DNA from: Lachnotalea sp041821265 | Lineage (GTDB): Bacteria; Bacillota; Clostridia; Lachnospirales; Lachnospiraceae | DNA: 64,000 bases | Direction: 5' to 3' | NCBI GenBank assembly: GCA_041821265.1 | Contig: JBGUEQ010000002.1 | Location: forward strand, 62,001-126,000 | Shown here: positions 36,801 through 45,094 of the stretch, piece by piece | How the letters are laid out: each line of letters begins with the position of its first letter | Numbering within the stretch: the first letter of the stretch is position 1 | Made by a program: the position numbers and the translations under genes | The notes under the pieces: generated by a model | The model's input: the letters and a program-made list of their open reading frames with translations, nothing else | What the model was told of the DNA's origin: nothing | Databases searched by the model: none

Positions 36801-37916
36801 ATGGATGAAGCAGTAGTAAAGTTTACAAAGGTAATGGAAAAATTAATAAAGACTGCAAAAGCAAATAATAATACGTTAGAACTTGGAGAAATTAATGATG
36901 CGTTTGAGGGTCTTGAATTAACACCAGAAAAATTAGATTGGGTTTTAGAATATCTTGAAAAACAAAAGATGGATGTTGTCACTACTAGAGTTTCTGACGA
37001 TGATGAAGATGATGATCCCTTTATTCTTTCAGAAGAGGAAGATGAAGAAGTTGAGATAATCGATCCTGTTAATGTTTTAGATGGTGTTAGTACAGAAGAT
37101 CCTGTCAGAATGTATTTAAAAGAAATTGGTAATATTAATTTATTAACAGTAGAAGAAGAGATTAGTCTTGCCAAGAGAATGACGGAAGGTGATATTGAAG
37201 CTAAGAAAAAGCTGATAGAATCAAATTTAAGGCTTGTTGTTAGTATTGCTAAAAAATATGTTGGCAGAGGTCTTTCTTTCTTAGATTTAATTCAAGAAGG
37301 AAATATTGGACTTATGAAGGCAGTTGATAAGTTTGATTACCAAAAAGGATATAAATTTAGTACTTATGCAACGTGGTGGATAAGACAAGCTATTACACGC
37401 GGTATTGCAGATTTCGCAAAGACAATTCGAGTTCCAGTTCATATGGTTGAGACGATTAATAAAACACTTAGAACTTCAAGAGTTTTAATGCAAGAGTTAG
37501 GTCGTGAGCCATCAAGTGAAGAAATTGCACAAAGAATGGATATACCAGTTACTAAAGTGGAAGAAGTACTTAAAATTTCGAGAGACCCAGTTTCTTTGGA
37601 AACCCCAATCGGTGAAGAAGAGGATAGTCATTTAGGTGACTTTATTGAAGATGATAATGCACTATCACCAGCTGACTCTGCAGCATTTACAATGCTAAAG
37701 CAAGAACTTGCAGAAGCATTATCTACATTGAATGATCGAGAAAGAGAAGTAATAAAGCTTCGATTTGGTTTAGAGGATGGAACGCCAAGGACGCTAGAAG
37801 AAGTAGGCAAGGAATTTAATGTAACAAGAGAGCGAATTAGACAGATAGAAGCAAAAGCTTTACGAAAACTTAGACATCCTAACAGAAGTCGTAAGCTGAA
37901 AGAATTCTTAGAGTAG
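36801..37916 (+). CDS. Second primary-type RNA polymerase sigma factor
   Basis: A 371-residue sigma-70 with the short N-terminal region typical of Firmicutes, then regions 1.2, 2, 3 and 4. Region 2 (LDLIQEGNIGLMKAVDKF, YATWWIRQAITRGIADFAK) and region 4.2 (TLEEVGKEFNVTRERIRQI) are nearly the same as in the sigma factor at the end of the window. It differs mainly in the N-terminus and in region 2.4-3 (GIADFAKTIRV instead of AIADQARTIRI). Being full length and with intact -10/-35 binding parts, it is a likely alternative housekeeping-like sigma. The gene after dnaG is the canonical rpoD, so no gene symbol is given here. Confidence 0.88.
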   Translation: MDEAVVKFTKVMEKLIKTAKANNNTLELGEINDAFEGLELTPEKLDWVLEYLEKQKMDVVTTRVSDDDEDDDPFILSEEEDEEVEIIDPVNVLDGVSTEDPVRMYLKEIGNINLLTVEEEISLAKRMTEGDIEAKKKLIESNLRLVVSIAKKYVGRGLSFLDLIQEGNIGLMKAVDKFDYQKGYKFSTYATWWIRQAITRGIADFAKTIRVPVHMVETINKTLRTSRVLMQELGREPSSEEIAQRMDIPVTKVEEVLKISRDPVSLETPIGEEEDSHLGDFIEDDNALSPADSAAFTMLKQELAEALSTLNDREREVIKLRFGLEDGTPRTLEEVGKEFNVTRERIRQIEAKALRKLRHPNRSRKLKEFLE

Positions 37917-38041
37917 TAAAGATATTTTTCTGAATTTATAAATCGTTCATAAAAAGTTAACATAATATAGCTTGATAAATAGCGAGAGAAAGAATAGAAT
38001 GAGAGAGTCGAGGTACACTAGTACAAAAGATGTATTTTATG

Positions 38042-38071
38042 AAAAATAGTAATTATACTATCGCTATTTTT
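38042..38071 (+). terminator. Weak hairpin-T terminator after the paralogous sigma gene
   Basis: AAAAATAG (38042-38049) pairs with CTATTTTT (38064-38071). The arm gives the T-run. It lies about 125 bases after the stop codon and 40 bases before the next start. Confidence 0.4.
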
Positions 38072-38110
38072 GAATAAGAACATTGGTACAACATTCAAAA
38101 GGAGAATGAA

Positions 38111-38701
38111 GTGAGAAAAAAATCGCATATATCTTTAGCTCGTTATATTGTAAGTAGTTTGGATGAAAAAGAACTGATGAAACATAAGAAGGCATTTTAT
38201 TTAGGAAATATATTGCCAGATTGTAAGCCAACATTTTTAACTACCAAACATGAATTTGGTGGTACGTTTGATAAAGTTAAAAAAGATATTGTAAAATTAA
38301 CAATTGCAAATGAATCTAATATTAATAATAATAGAGCATATTGGAGAGACTTAGGACAAGTAATACATTATATTGCAGACTATTTTACTTTTCCACACAA
38401 TAAAAATTATGATGGATCTCTCAAAGATCATTGCATCTATGAAAATCATTTGAAACTGGGACTTAGGAAATACATTAACAGTGGGGAAGCTCAAAAGAAT
38501 CTTGGAACGTTAATTAAGTTTGAATCGTTAGATGCACTTTTTATATATATTAGAGAAGTACACGAAGAATATTTGAAATTTAAGCGTTCAGTTCAAGAAG
38601 ACTGTAAATACATTGTTAATTTATCACAGCAGGTAGTTCAAACGATTATTTACTTATTTGAAAAAGAAGTGAAATCAATGAAAATTCCTTGTTTCGCATA
38701 A
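38111..38701 (+). CDS. Zinc-dependent phospholipase C family protein
   Basis: A 196-residue protein with histidine and aspartate spacing of the Zn-dependent PLC fold: MRKKSHISLARYIV (His6), FYLGNILPDCKP (Asp), TTKHEFGG, QVIHYIADYFTFPHNKN and DHCIYENHLK. No signal peptide is seen, so it may act in the cytoplasm. The start is GTG after an AAGGAGAATGAA site. The substrate is unknown; many clostridia have this short intracellular version. Confidence 0.8.
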   Translation: MRKKSHISLARYIVSSLDEKELMKHKKAFYLGNILPDCKPTFLTTKHEFGGTFDKVKKDIVKLTIANESNINNNRAYWRDLGQVIHYIADYFTFPHNKNYDGSLKDHCIYENHLKLGLRKYINSGEAQKNLGTLIKFESLDALFIYIREVHEEYLKFKRSVQEDCKYIVNLSQQVVQTIIYLFEKEVKSMKIPCFA

Positions 38702-38713
38702 TAAATTATAGTG

Positions 38714-38751
38714 ACCCCTTATTGGTAATTATTTATCGGTAGGGGTTTTTT
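38714..38751 (+). terminator. Intrinsic terminator after the PLC-like gene
   Basis: ACCCCT pairs with AGGGGT around an AT-rich inner part, then TTTTTT. It directly abuts a truncated element A. Confidence 0.75.
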
Positions 38752-38860
38752 GCTTTACAAAACACCTCACGTTAGTGAGTACCGAATAGTTACAATTCTA
38801 TTTACTTAATATTAATATATAAGTATAATAAGTAGTAACTATGAAAGTCTTGAATAGTTA
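38752..38860 (+). repeat. Rearranged fragments of element A
   Basis: 38752-38792 (GCTTTACAAAACACCTC, ACGTTAGTGAGTACC, GAATAGTTAC) matches the right end of the 42728-42855 copy. 38834-38860 (GTAACTATGAAAGTCTTG, AATAGTTA) matches the right end of the 14622-14750 copy. The middle is AT-rich and contains a possible promoter for the next gene (TTACTT at 38802, 16 bases, TATAAT at 38824). Confidence 0.6.
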
Positions 38861-38895
38861 TAGCAGGAATCAGCATTGCACGAACGGAGGGAGTT

Positions 38896-40101
38896 ATGAA
38901 AAAACTATTAATTAATATATTAGAAGTAAGTATAGGTGTTTTTTTAATTCTTCTTATTATTTTGTGTATCAGATATAAAGCAAATATTGTAGATTATTTT
39001 TTTGATCGTTCTGAGACAACTCTTTCGGATAAGGTTGTGGAAGAAACACAAGATCCAGAATTGCAATCACAAGATATAGCAAAAACCGATACAGTTACAA
39101 GTGAGCTTGATAATGTACAGATAGAAGATGATATAATTAATACAAAACCAATTTCAAACGAACCGGAAGAAGTTAAAACAGCAAATCTTGTATTTACAGG
39201 AGATGTTCTTCTCACCGGCTATTTGTTAGGACAATATGATGCTTCAGGAATAAATGGTATTGTATCCGCTGATATTGTTGATGAGATGACGAATGCCGAT
39301 TTAACAATGGTAAATGAGGAATTCCCATTTAGTGATAGAGGAACGGCAATGGAGGATAAGCAATATACATTTCGCATCGATCCAGAAAGAGTTCAAGTAT
39401 TTAATGATTTAGGAATAGATATTGTTACCTTGGCTAATAATCATGTATTAGACTATGGTCAGGAGGCATTAGTAGATACATTTGATACACTGGATAATGC
39501 AAAAATTCAATATGTTGGAGCGGGAAATAATTACGATGAGGCAAAGCAGCTAAGAGAATTTGAAATAAACGATAAGAAAATTGGTGTTTTGGCTGCCAGC
39601 AGAGTCATACCAATTGCAAGTTGGGCAGCAGGTACTTCACCTGGTGTATTTAGTACCTACGATGCAAGTGGGTTAGTGGAAGAAATTAAAAAGGCCGATT
39701 CACTGTGTGATATCGTTATTGTGTATGTTCATTGGGGAATTGAAAAAAATGAGTATCCAGAAGATTATCAAAGAAAGCTGGCGAAACAATATATTGATGC
39801 TGGGGCCGATATTGTTATTGGTTCACACCCTCATGTGCTTCAAGGTATAGAATATTATAACGGAAAGCCAATTATTTATAGCCTTGGAAATTTTGTGTTT
39901 GGTAGTCAGATTCCTAAAACTGTTTTATTAAAAGTTGAATTAGATGAAGAAAATAATATTGGCTTATCGGTAAAATCATGTGCTACAGATAGTAATTACA
40001 TTGCAAATAAGGCAAGTAATGAACAGGAAATATATCAATATTTGACCGATATTTCTAGCAATGCAACTGTTGATGAGAATGGAAATATAGCTGAGCAGTA
40101 G
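38896..40101 (+). CDS. CapA family membrane-anchored metallophosphatase-like protein
   Basis: A 401-residue protein. It has one N-terminal membrane helix (about 8-27), an acidic Ser/Thr/Asp linker (to about 95), and a CapA/PgsA-type domain with FTGDVLLTG, VNEEFPFSD, LANNHVLDYG, VHWGIEKNEYP, GSHPHVLQG and YSLGNFVFG. These motifs resemble a metal-dependent phosphatase core. CapA-type proteins take part in poly-gamma-glutamate or capsule export in some bacteria, but no pgs neighbours are here, so the role is open. Confidence 0.85.
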   Translation: MKKLLINILEVSIGVFLILLIILCIRYKANIVDYFFDRSETTLSDKVVEETQDPELQSQDIAKTDTVTSELDNVQIEDDIINTKPISNEPEEVKTANLVFTGDVLLTGYLLGQYDASGINGIVSADIVDEMTNADLTMVNEEFPFSDRGTAMEDKQYTFRIDPERVQVFNDLGIDIVTLANNHVLDYGQEALVDTFDTLDNAKIQYVGAGNNYDEAKQLREFEINDKKIGVLAASRVIPIASWAAGTSPGVFSTYDASGLVEEIKKADSLCDIVIVYVHWGIEKNEYPEDYQRKLAKQYIDAGADIVIGSHPHVLQGIEYYNGKPIIYSLGNFVFGSQIPKTVLLKVELDEENNIGLSVKSCATDSNYIANKASNEQEIYQYLTDISSNATVDENGNIAEQ

Positions 40102-40129
40102 AGTGAGTATGAAGGTATTGAAGTATTAG

Positions 40130-40203
40130 AACAAAGTGTCTGCAAGCATACACTTTCGCACTTACGCGGGTTGCGTAGCAATCCACTTACTATTAATTAA
40201 AAA
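40130..40203 (-). repeat. Internally deleted B-family element, copy B4
   Basis: It begins AACAAAGTGTCTGC and continues TACACTTTCGCAC, GCGGGTTGCGTAGCAA, then jumps to TATTAATTAAAA. This matches the B2 copy at 43170-43308 at both ends but lacks the middle 60 or so bases. Confidence 0.65.
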
Positions 40204-40239
40204 ATAGAGAATCGAATAATCGATTCTCTATTTTTAAAT
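40201..40239. terminator. Bidirectional terminator between capA-like and DUF1540 genes
   Basis: A perfect 15-base stem, AAAATAGAGAATCGA (40201-40215) with TCGATTCTCTATTTT (40220-40234). It has T-runs in both directions. It serves two convergent genes. Confidence 0.85.
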
Positions 40240-40553
40240 TACCGCGCTCTGAAAGTAGCACATTGTGTTTGCTCAGGAGCATGAGCATTATTTCCGCTAA
40301 TCCCTATTTGATTTGCTAAACACAATTTGTTTTCATTGTAGGAACAATTATCAGCTTCACAGCTAACACTTGTAGGACGGCTTGGTTCTCCCACCGAGTT
40401 AGAAAATGAATCTTGCTTTTTCTCATGAAAACTATCGCAACAGGTACAATCAGAAGAATGAGCTTGTTCACCAGCAACTTTAATATCATTTTGACAACAG
40501 AGATTACTATCGTTATACAGACAGTCAGATACATTACAATCTAATAATGGCAT
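40239..40553 (-). CDS. Cys-rich protein with two DUF1540 domains
   Basis: A 104-residue protein with two repeats of the DUF1540 pattern: LDCNVSDCLYND...CTCCDSF and VSCEADNCSYNE...CATF. The cysteines probably bind metal. Function unknown. No terminator is obvious between thrS and this gene, so it may be partly co-transcribed with thrS besides having its own putative promoter near 40625-40655. Its ribosome site is in a strong hairpin. Confidence 0.82.
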   Translation of the reverse strand: MPLLDCNVSDCLYNDSNLCCQNDIKVAGEQAHSSDCTCCDSFHEKKQDSFSNSVGEPSRPTSVSCEADNCSYNENKLCLANQIGISGNNAHAPEQTQCATFRAR

Positions 40554-40556
40554 AAA

Positions 40557-40618
40557 AATACCTCCTATATAATAATTACAATTAAAAATAGTAATATTAA
40601 TTGTATATAGGAGGTATT
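40557..40618 (-). promoter_or_regulatory. Leader hairpin masking the DUF1540 ribosome-binding site
   Basis: A perfect 15-base inverted repeat, AATACCTCCTATATA at 40557-40571 with TATATAGGAGGTATT at 40604-40618. In the minus-strand mRNA the first arm carries an anti-Shine-Dalgarno CCTCCT and the second carries the AGGAGGT used by the gene. An inner stem ACAATTA/TAATTGT extends it. The ribosome site lies 7 bases before the ATG. This would block translation unless opened by temperature, a ligand or a ribosome. Confidence 0.8.
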
Positions 40619-40702
40619 ATTTGCAGTTTTATAAAAAGTATGCATCATATGAATTGAAAATAAAATTAATATGATATATTTGAAGATTTAAGCAATGAGG
40701 AG

Positions 40703-42664
40703 TTATTTGTTTTCTTCTTGAACTATAATTTTACGAATTTCTTTTGTTCTTATCTCTGTGCAAATAGCACGGATAAAGTCGCTCAAAGTTTTTTGTCCTT
40801 CATCACCAACAAAACGACTTCTTACAGATACAAGTTCACTTTCTTCTTCTTTTTGACCAACAACTAACATATAAGGAACACGATCAAGTCTTGTTTCTCG
40901 TATTTTGTATCCAATTTTTTCTGAATCTTCATTAACAGTAGAAAGAATACCATTTGCTTTCAATTCATTTGAAACTTTATTGGCATATTCGTGATACTTT
41001 TCAGAAATAGGGAGTACACGAACTTGTTCGGGACATAACCAAGTTGGAAATAGACCAGCATATTTTTCAATAAGCCATGCAAGCGTTCTCTCATAACATC
41101 CAATTGAGGTTCTATGAATAATATAAGGACGAACTTTTTCACCGTTTTGGTCAATATAATACATATCAAATTGTTCTGCAAGTAAAGCATCCCATTGAAT
41201 TGTTATCATAGTGTCTTCTTTACCATATACATTTTTAGCTTGAATATCTACCTTAGGGCCATAAAATGCAGCGTCATCATCCGCTTCTGTAAATTCAATA
41301 TTTAAATCATTTAAAACATTTCGAATTCGTTGTTGCGTTTCTTCCCAAACTTCAGCACTACCAATATATTTCGTTTTATTATTTGGATCCCATTTCGATA
41401 ACTGATACGTAACATCATCTTCTAAACCTAATGTTTGTAAACAATATCTTGCTAAATCCAAGCAACCTTTGAATTCTTCATCCATTTGATCGGGCCTTAC
41501 AATCAAATGTCCTTCAGAAATAGTAAACTGACGTACACGAGTCAATCCGTGCATCTCACCAGAATCTTCGGCTCTAAATAGAGTAGAAGTTTCACCATAA
41601 CGAAGAGGTAAATCACGGTAAGATTTTTGAGTTTGTTTATAAATATAATATTGGAATGGGCATGTCATTGGACGAAGAGCAAACACTTCTTTATCCTTTT
41701 CTTCATCGCCAAGTACAAACATTCCCTCTTTGTAATGATCCCAATGACCAGAGATTTTATATAAATCATTTTTTGCCATAAGTGGTGTCTTTGTTCTTAA
41801 ATATCCACGTCTTTCTTCTTCATCTTCAATCCATCGTTGTAAAGTTTGAATCATTTTAGCTCCCTTTGGAAGCATAAGTGGAAGACCCTGACCTATTACA
41901 TCAACAGTAGCAAACAATTCCATTTCACGACCTAATTTGTTATGGTCACGTTTTTTGATATCTTCTAGATGTACTAAATATTCATCTAGGTCAGCTTTTT
42001 TAGTAAAAGCAGTGCCGTAGATTCTAGTAAGCATTTTATTTTTTTCATTACCTCTCCAGTATGCGCCGGAAGCGGAGACTAATTTGAAGGCTTTGATTGA
42101 TTTAGTACTCATTAAATGAGGGCCAGCACATAGATCAACAAAATCACCTTGGCGGTAGAACGAAATAATTTCATTTTCAGGAAGATCTTCTATTAATTCA
42201 ACTTTGTATGGTTCATTTCTTTCTTTCATAAATGCGATTGCTTCGTCTCTTGGAAGCGTAAATTTTTCTAAGTTTGCACCTTGTTTAATAATGGCTTTCA
42301 TCTCTTTTTCAATTGCATCCAAATCTTCTCTTGTAAATGATTGTGATTCAAAATCATAATAGAATCCAGTATCAATAGAAGGTCCAATTGCAAGTTTTGC
42401 ATCTGGATATAAATGCTTAACGGCTTCGGCCAAAACATGTGAAGTAGTGTGTCTATATGCAGATTTCCCTTTTTCATCATTAAAAGTAAGAATGCTAAGT
42501 TCACAGTCGCTCTCAACAACGGTCCTAAGATCAACAACTTTGCCATTTATTTCTCCGGCACATGCCATTCTTGCAAGGCCCTCACTAATATCATTAGCAA
42601 TATCTATAACAGACATAGCATTTGTATAGTCTTTTGAAGATCCATCTTTTAGTGTTATTTTCAT
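40703..42664 (-). CDS. thrS: Threonyl-tRNA synthetase
   Basis: A 653-residue class II synthetase. It has an N-terminal TGS domain, an editing domain (HTTSHVLAEAVKHLYPDAKLAI), motif 1/2 in the core (RPMTCPFQYYIYKQ; TRVRQFTISEGHL) and a C-terminal anticodon-binding domain (LCPEQVRVLPISEKYHEYA). Full length. Its regulation is by the T-box leader at 42870-43110. Confidence 0.97.
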   Translation of the reverse strand: MKITLKDGSSKDYTNAMSVIDIANDISEGLARMACAGEINGKVVDLRTVVESDCELSILTFNDEKGKSAYRHTTSHVLAEAVKHLYPDAKLAIGPSIDTGFYYDFESQSFTREDLDAIEKEMKAIIKQGANLEKFTLPRDEAIAFMKERNEPYKVELIEDLPENEIISFYRQGDFVDLCAGPHLMSTKSIKAFKLVSASGAYWRGNEKNKMLTRIYGTAFTKKADLDEYLVHLEDIKKRDHNKLGREMELFATVDVIGQGLPLMLPKGAKMIQTLQRWIEDEEERRGYLRTKTPLMAKNDLYKISGHWDHYKEGMFVLGDEEKDKEVFALRPMTCPFQYYIYKQTQKSYRDLPLRYGETSTLFRAEDSGEMHGLTRVRQFTISEGHLIVRPDQMDEEFKGCLDLARYCLQTLGLEDDVTYQLSKWDPNNKTKYIGSAEVWEETQQRIRNVLNDLNIEFTEADDDAAFYGPKVDIQAKNVYGKEDTMITIQWDALLAEQFDMYYIDQNGEKVRPYIIHRTSIGCYERTLAWLIEKYAGLFPTWLCPEQVRVLPISEKYHEYANKVSNELKANGILSTVNEDSEKIGYKIRETRLDRVPYMLVVGQKEEESELVSVRSRFVGDEGQKTLSDFIRAICTEIRTKEIRKIIVQEENK

Positions 42665-42727
42665 GGTTAAAACTCCTTTCAGATTTGCCTATTGGCAATA
42701 AATATATGTCTCATGCAGAAAAAAGGA

Positions 42728-42855
42728 AACTATTCAGTACCTTCATAGTTACCGCTACGCGATGCACATAAAATGCAAGAAACTTGCATTTTAGCGCTAT
42801 AAAACTCGGGATTTTGCTTTGCAAAACACCTCGCGTTAGTGGGTTCTGAATAGTT
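42728..42855 (-). repeat. MITE-like element A, copy 2, inside the thrS leader
   Basis: A 128-base element with perfect terminal repeats AACTATTCAG (42728-42737) and CTGAATAGTT (42846-42855). Read on the minus strand, its interior follows the 14622-14750 copy. It lies between the T-box terminator and the thrS start codon, so it is part of the thrS 5' leader. It also contains an internal hairpin, AATGCAAGAAACTTGCATT. Confidence 0.85.
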
Positions 42856-42869
42856 ACGAAAAATGGTAC

Positions 42870-43110
42870 AAAAAAATCGCCTCCTCTGCAATGTGTTACA
42901 GAAGGGACGATATTACTCGCGGTTCCACCCTAATTGTATTAATCATAAAATTAATACCACTCAAATCATGATTATAACGGAATCACCGGACTGGATTAGA
43001 GTCACTCAGAGGTAGTTTTCAAATGTTTCGTCATAAGATGCTTCCAGCAAATACATCTCTCTCTGTAATTCTAGACATTTTACTCATCTCGTCATTGTAT
43101 TACATATTCT
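42870..43110 (-). promoter_or_regulatory. T-box riboswitch of thrS
   Basis: On the minus strand the conserved T-box AGGGTGGAACCGCG lies at 42917-42931. It is followed by a terminator hairpin (CGTCCCTTCTG ... CAGAGGAGGCG, 42870-42911) ending in TTTTTTT. Upstream is a Stem I-like region (about 43010-43100). An ACC codon in ACTACCTCTGAG near 43010-43020 is a plausible threonine specifier. Uncharged threonyl-tRNA would favour read-through into thrS. Confidence 0.93.
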
Positions 43111-43116
43111 TACTCA

Positions 43117-43144
43117 ATTATAGCATTCTAAAATATTTTGTCAA
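43117..43144 (-). promoter_or_regulatory. Sigma-A promoter of the thrS T-box leader
   Basis: On the minus strand: consensus TTGACA (43139-43144), a 16-base spacer, and TATAAT (43117-43122) with an upstream TG, making a near-perfect extended promoter. The start would be near 43110, matching the T-box leader length. Confidence 0.85.
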
Positions 43145-43169
43145 TCAATTTTATATATTGTAATCATGA

Positions 43170-43308
43170 AACAAAGTGTCTGCTTGCAGACACTTTCGCA
43201 CCCACGCGGGTTGCGTAGCAACACACTTCCTCTCCGCGAGGTGTGCATCATGGCACAAAGTGCCTTTAATTTAATGGAAGTTCGTAGAACTTTCCTATTA
43301 AATTAAAA
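43170..43308 (-). repeat. MITE-like palindromic element B, copy B2
   Basis: A 139-base element that matches B1 in opposite orientation, with AACAAAGTGTCTGC and CTTGCAGACAC at one end and an AATAGGAAAGTTC...GAACTTCCATT hairpin at the other. It lies between thrS and rqcH and ends directly at the rqcH stop codon, so its hairpin may act as the rqcH terminator. Confidence 0.8.
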
Positions 43309-45048
43309 TTAGTCACTAACCAATTCCAGCCCTGAGATATCAGAATCAATTAAAAGAGAATAGTTAGTATAATATACTACAAATCCAGGTTTACTGCCAC
43401 TAGGTTTCTTGACTTGTTTTTTCTCGATATAGTCTATCTCAACTTTTTGTGAACCACGACTCTTTGAATAAAAGGCAGCAAGTCGACCAGCTTCTTCAAA
43501 AGTCCGATCAGGTATCTTATCACCATTGGTCTTTACAATTACATGAGAGCCGGGAATCCCTTTTGCATGAAACCACCAATCATTTCCAGTAGCAAACTTA
43601 AAAGTAAGTTCATCGTTTTGAAAGTTATTTTTCCCTATATAAATATGGTATCCATCACTTGAAATATAATGAAAAGGTTTACTTTTAATCTTAACTTTTT
43701 TGTTAAATCCTTTTCGTTTAATATAACCGTATTCAATTAACTCTTCTTTTAACTGAACAAGATCATCTTCTGAAAGTGCGATGTCTAACGAGGTACTAAT
43801 TGATTCAAGGTGGTCAATTTCTTCTTTCGTATCTTTGGTAAGCGTGGTGAGAGCTTCTAAAGTTCGTTTTAACTTATTATATTTATCAAAATATTTTTTT
43901 GCATTTTCCTTAGGTGTTAGCTGAGGGTCAAGGGGAATTTTGATTGTTTCATTCGTATAGTAATTTAATGCTTCAAATTCTTTAGCACCTTCGTCTAAGT
44001 TATAGCCATAAGTGTTAATTAATTCACCGTAAACTTTGTATTTATCACGTTTTTGGGTGTCTTGCATTTGTTTTAATTGAAGATCATATTTCTTGATATT
44101 ACGTTCTAGAGCAGTTTGGACAACACGTCTTAAATCATATGATCTTTGACGAATCCTTGTGATGGCATTTTTTGTAGAATAGTAAGTTTCAAGAACATTA
44201 CTAATAGTAGGATATGTTATGACATCGCTATCTTCATAATGTGTTAGCTTTATACTTGCAAACTCAATTGGTTCCTTATCTTTATAAACAATATTTGGAT
44301 AAAAAGTATGTTGCTTTATATCCTCCATAAGATAAGAAAAAATGGTATATAAATGCATCTGTTCCTTATCTGTTAAAACATTAGCAGGAGAGGAAGAATC
44401 TAGGGAAGCACGATAACATATTTCCTCAGCTGCAACAGGGCTTATTCCTGTAAAGGAAGAATAAATTGCTTTAGAAAGCGGTAGCGGTTTCTCACAAATT
44501 ACAGCTTTAAAATCATCACAGTTAACATTTAATGGCTCTAATTTTTCTTGGGTTTTAGGAACAAAGTAGTTTCGCCCAGGAAGAACTTCTCTAATCGAGC
44601 TCATATTAACGGAAACATGTTTAATGCTGTCAATAATTGTATTGTCATCATTACAGAATATGATATTACTATGTTTTCCCATTATTTCTACAATTAAAAA
44701 CTTCTTACATAAATCGCCAAGCTCGTTTAAATGCTCTATTTCAAAATTAATTATACGTTCCAAACCAGGTTGAATAATTGAAATAATGCGCCCATTGCTA
44801 ATATGTTTTCTTAAAAGCATGCAAAAATTAGGCGCGGTAAGAGGACTTGGCTTATTTGTCTCTGTTAAATAAATAAGAGGAAGGCTGGCACCGGCTGAAA
44901 TAAGGAGTCGGTGTTGACCCGTAGCACTCTTGATTGTAAGTATTAGCTCATCCGTTTCGGGTTGGGCTATTTTGTAAATTCTACCATTTATTATTCTTTC
45001 GTTCAGTTCATGAACTACATTAGATATTGCTATTCCGTCAAATGCCAT
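43309..45048 (-). CDS. rqcH: Ribosome quality control protein RqcH (NFACT, FbpA-like)
   Basis: A 579-residue protein: N-terminal NFACT-N (AFDGIAISNVVHELNE, ISAGASLPLIYLT), long helical coiled-coil middle (about 300-440), and C-terminal NFACT-R (HIYIGKNNFQNDELTFKFAT, NDWWFHAKGIPGSH). RqcH adds alanine tails to stalled peptides on 50S subunits. The ATG at 45048 follows GAGGAG; the frame runs upstream by 21 codons without a site and overlaps the end of the next small gene. Confidence 0.93.
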   Translation of the reverse strand: MAFDGIAISNVVHELNERIINGRIYKIAQPETDELILTIKSATGQHRLLISAGASLPLIYLTETNKPSPLTAPNFCMLLRKHISNGRIISIIQPGLERIINFEIEHLNELGDLCKKFLIVEIMGKHSNIIFCNDDNTIIDSIKHVSVNMSSIREVLPGRNYFVPKTQEKLEPLNVNCDDFKAVICEKPLPLSKAIYSSFTGISPVAAEEICYRASLDSSSPANVLTDKEQMHLYTIFSYLMEDIKQHTFYPNIVYKDKEPIEFASIKLTHYEDSDVITYPTISNVLETYYSTKNAITRIRQRSYDLRRVVQTALERNIKKYDLQLKQMQDTQKRDKYKVYGELINTYGYNLDEGAKEFEALNYYTNETIKIPLDPQLTPKENAKKYFDKYNKLKRTLEALTTLTKDTKEEIDHLESISTSLDIALSEDDLVQLKEELIEYGYIKRKGFNKKVKIKSKPFHYISSDGYHIYIGKNNFQNDELTFKFATGNDWWFHAKGIPGSHVIVKTNGDKIPDRTFEEAGRLAAFYSKSRGSQKVEIDYIEKKQVKKPSGSKPGFVVYYTNYSLLIDSDISGLELVSD

Positions 45049-45094
45049 AGTGATTTCTCCTCTTGATACTATAATAGTTACAAGTATAATATGA

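Noticed and set aside
37950..38071. Possible small RNA between the paralogous sigma gene and the PLC-like gene
   Set aside because: Promoter match is poor and the end hairpin weak; more simply an untranslated spacer.
42861..43110. Possible small gene before thrS
   Set aside because: The conserved AGGGTGGAACCGCG and the terminator show it is a T-box leader.
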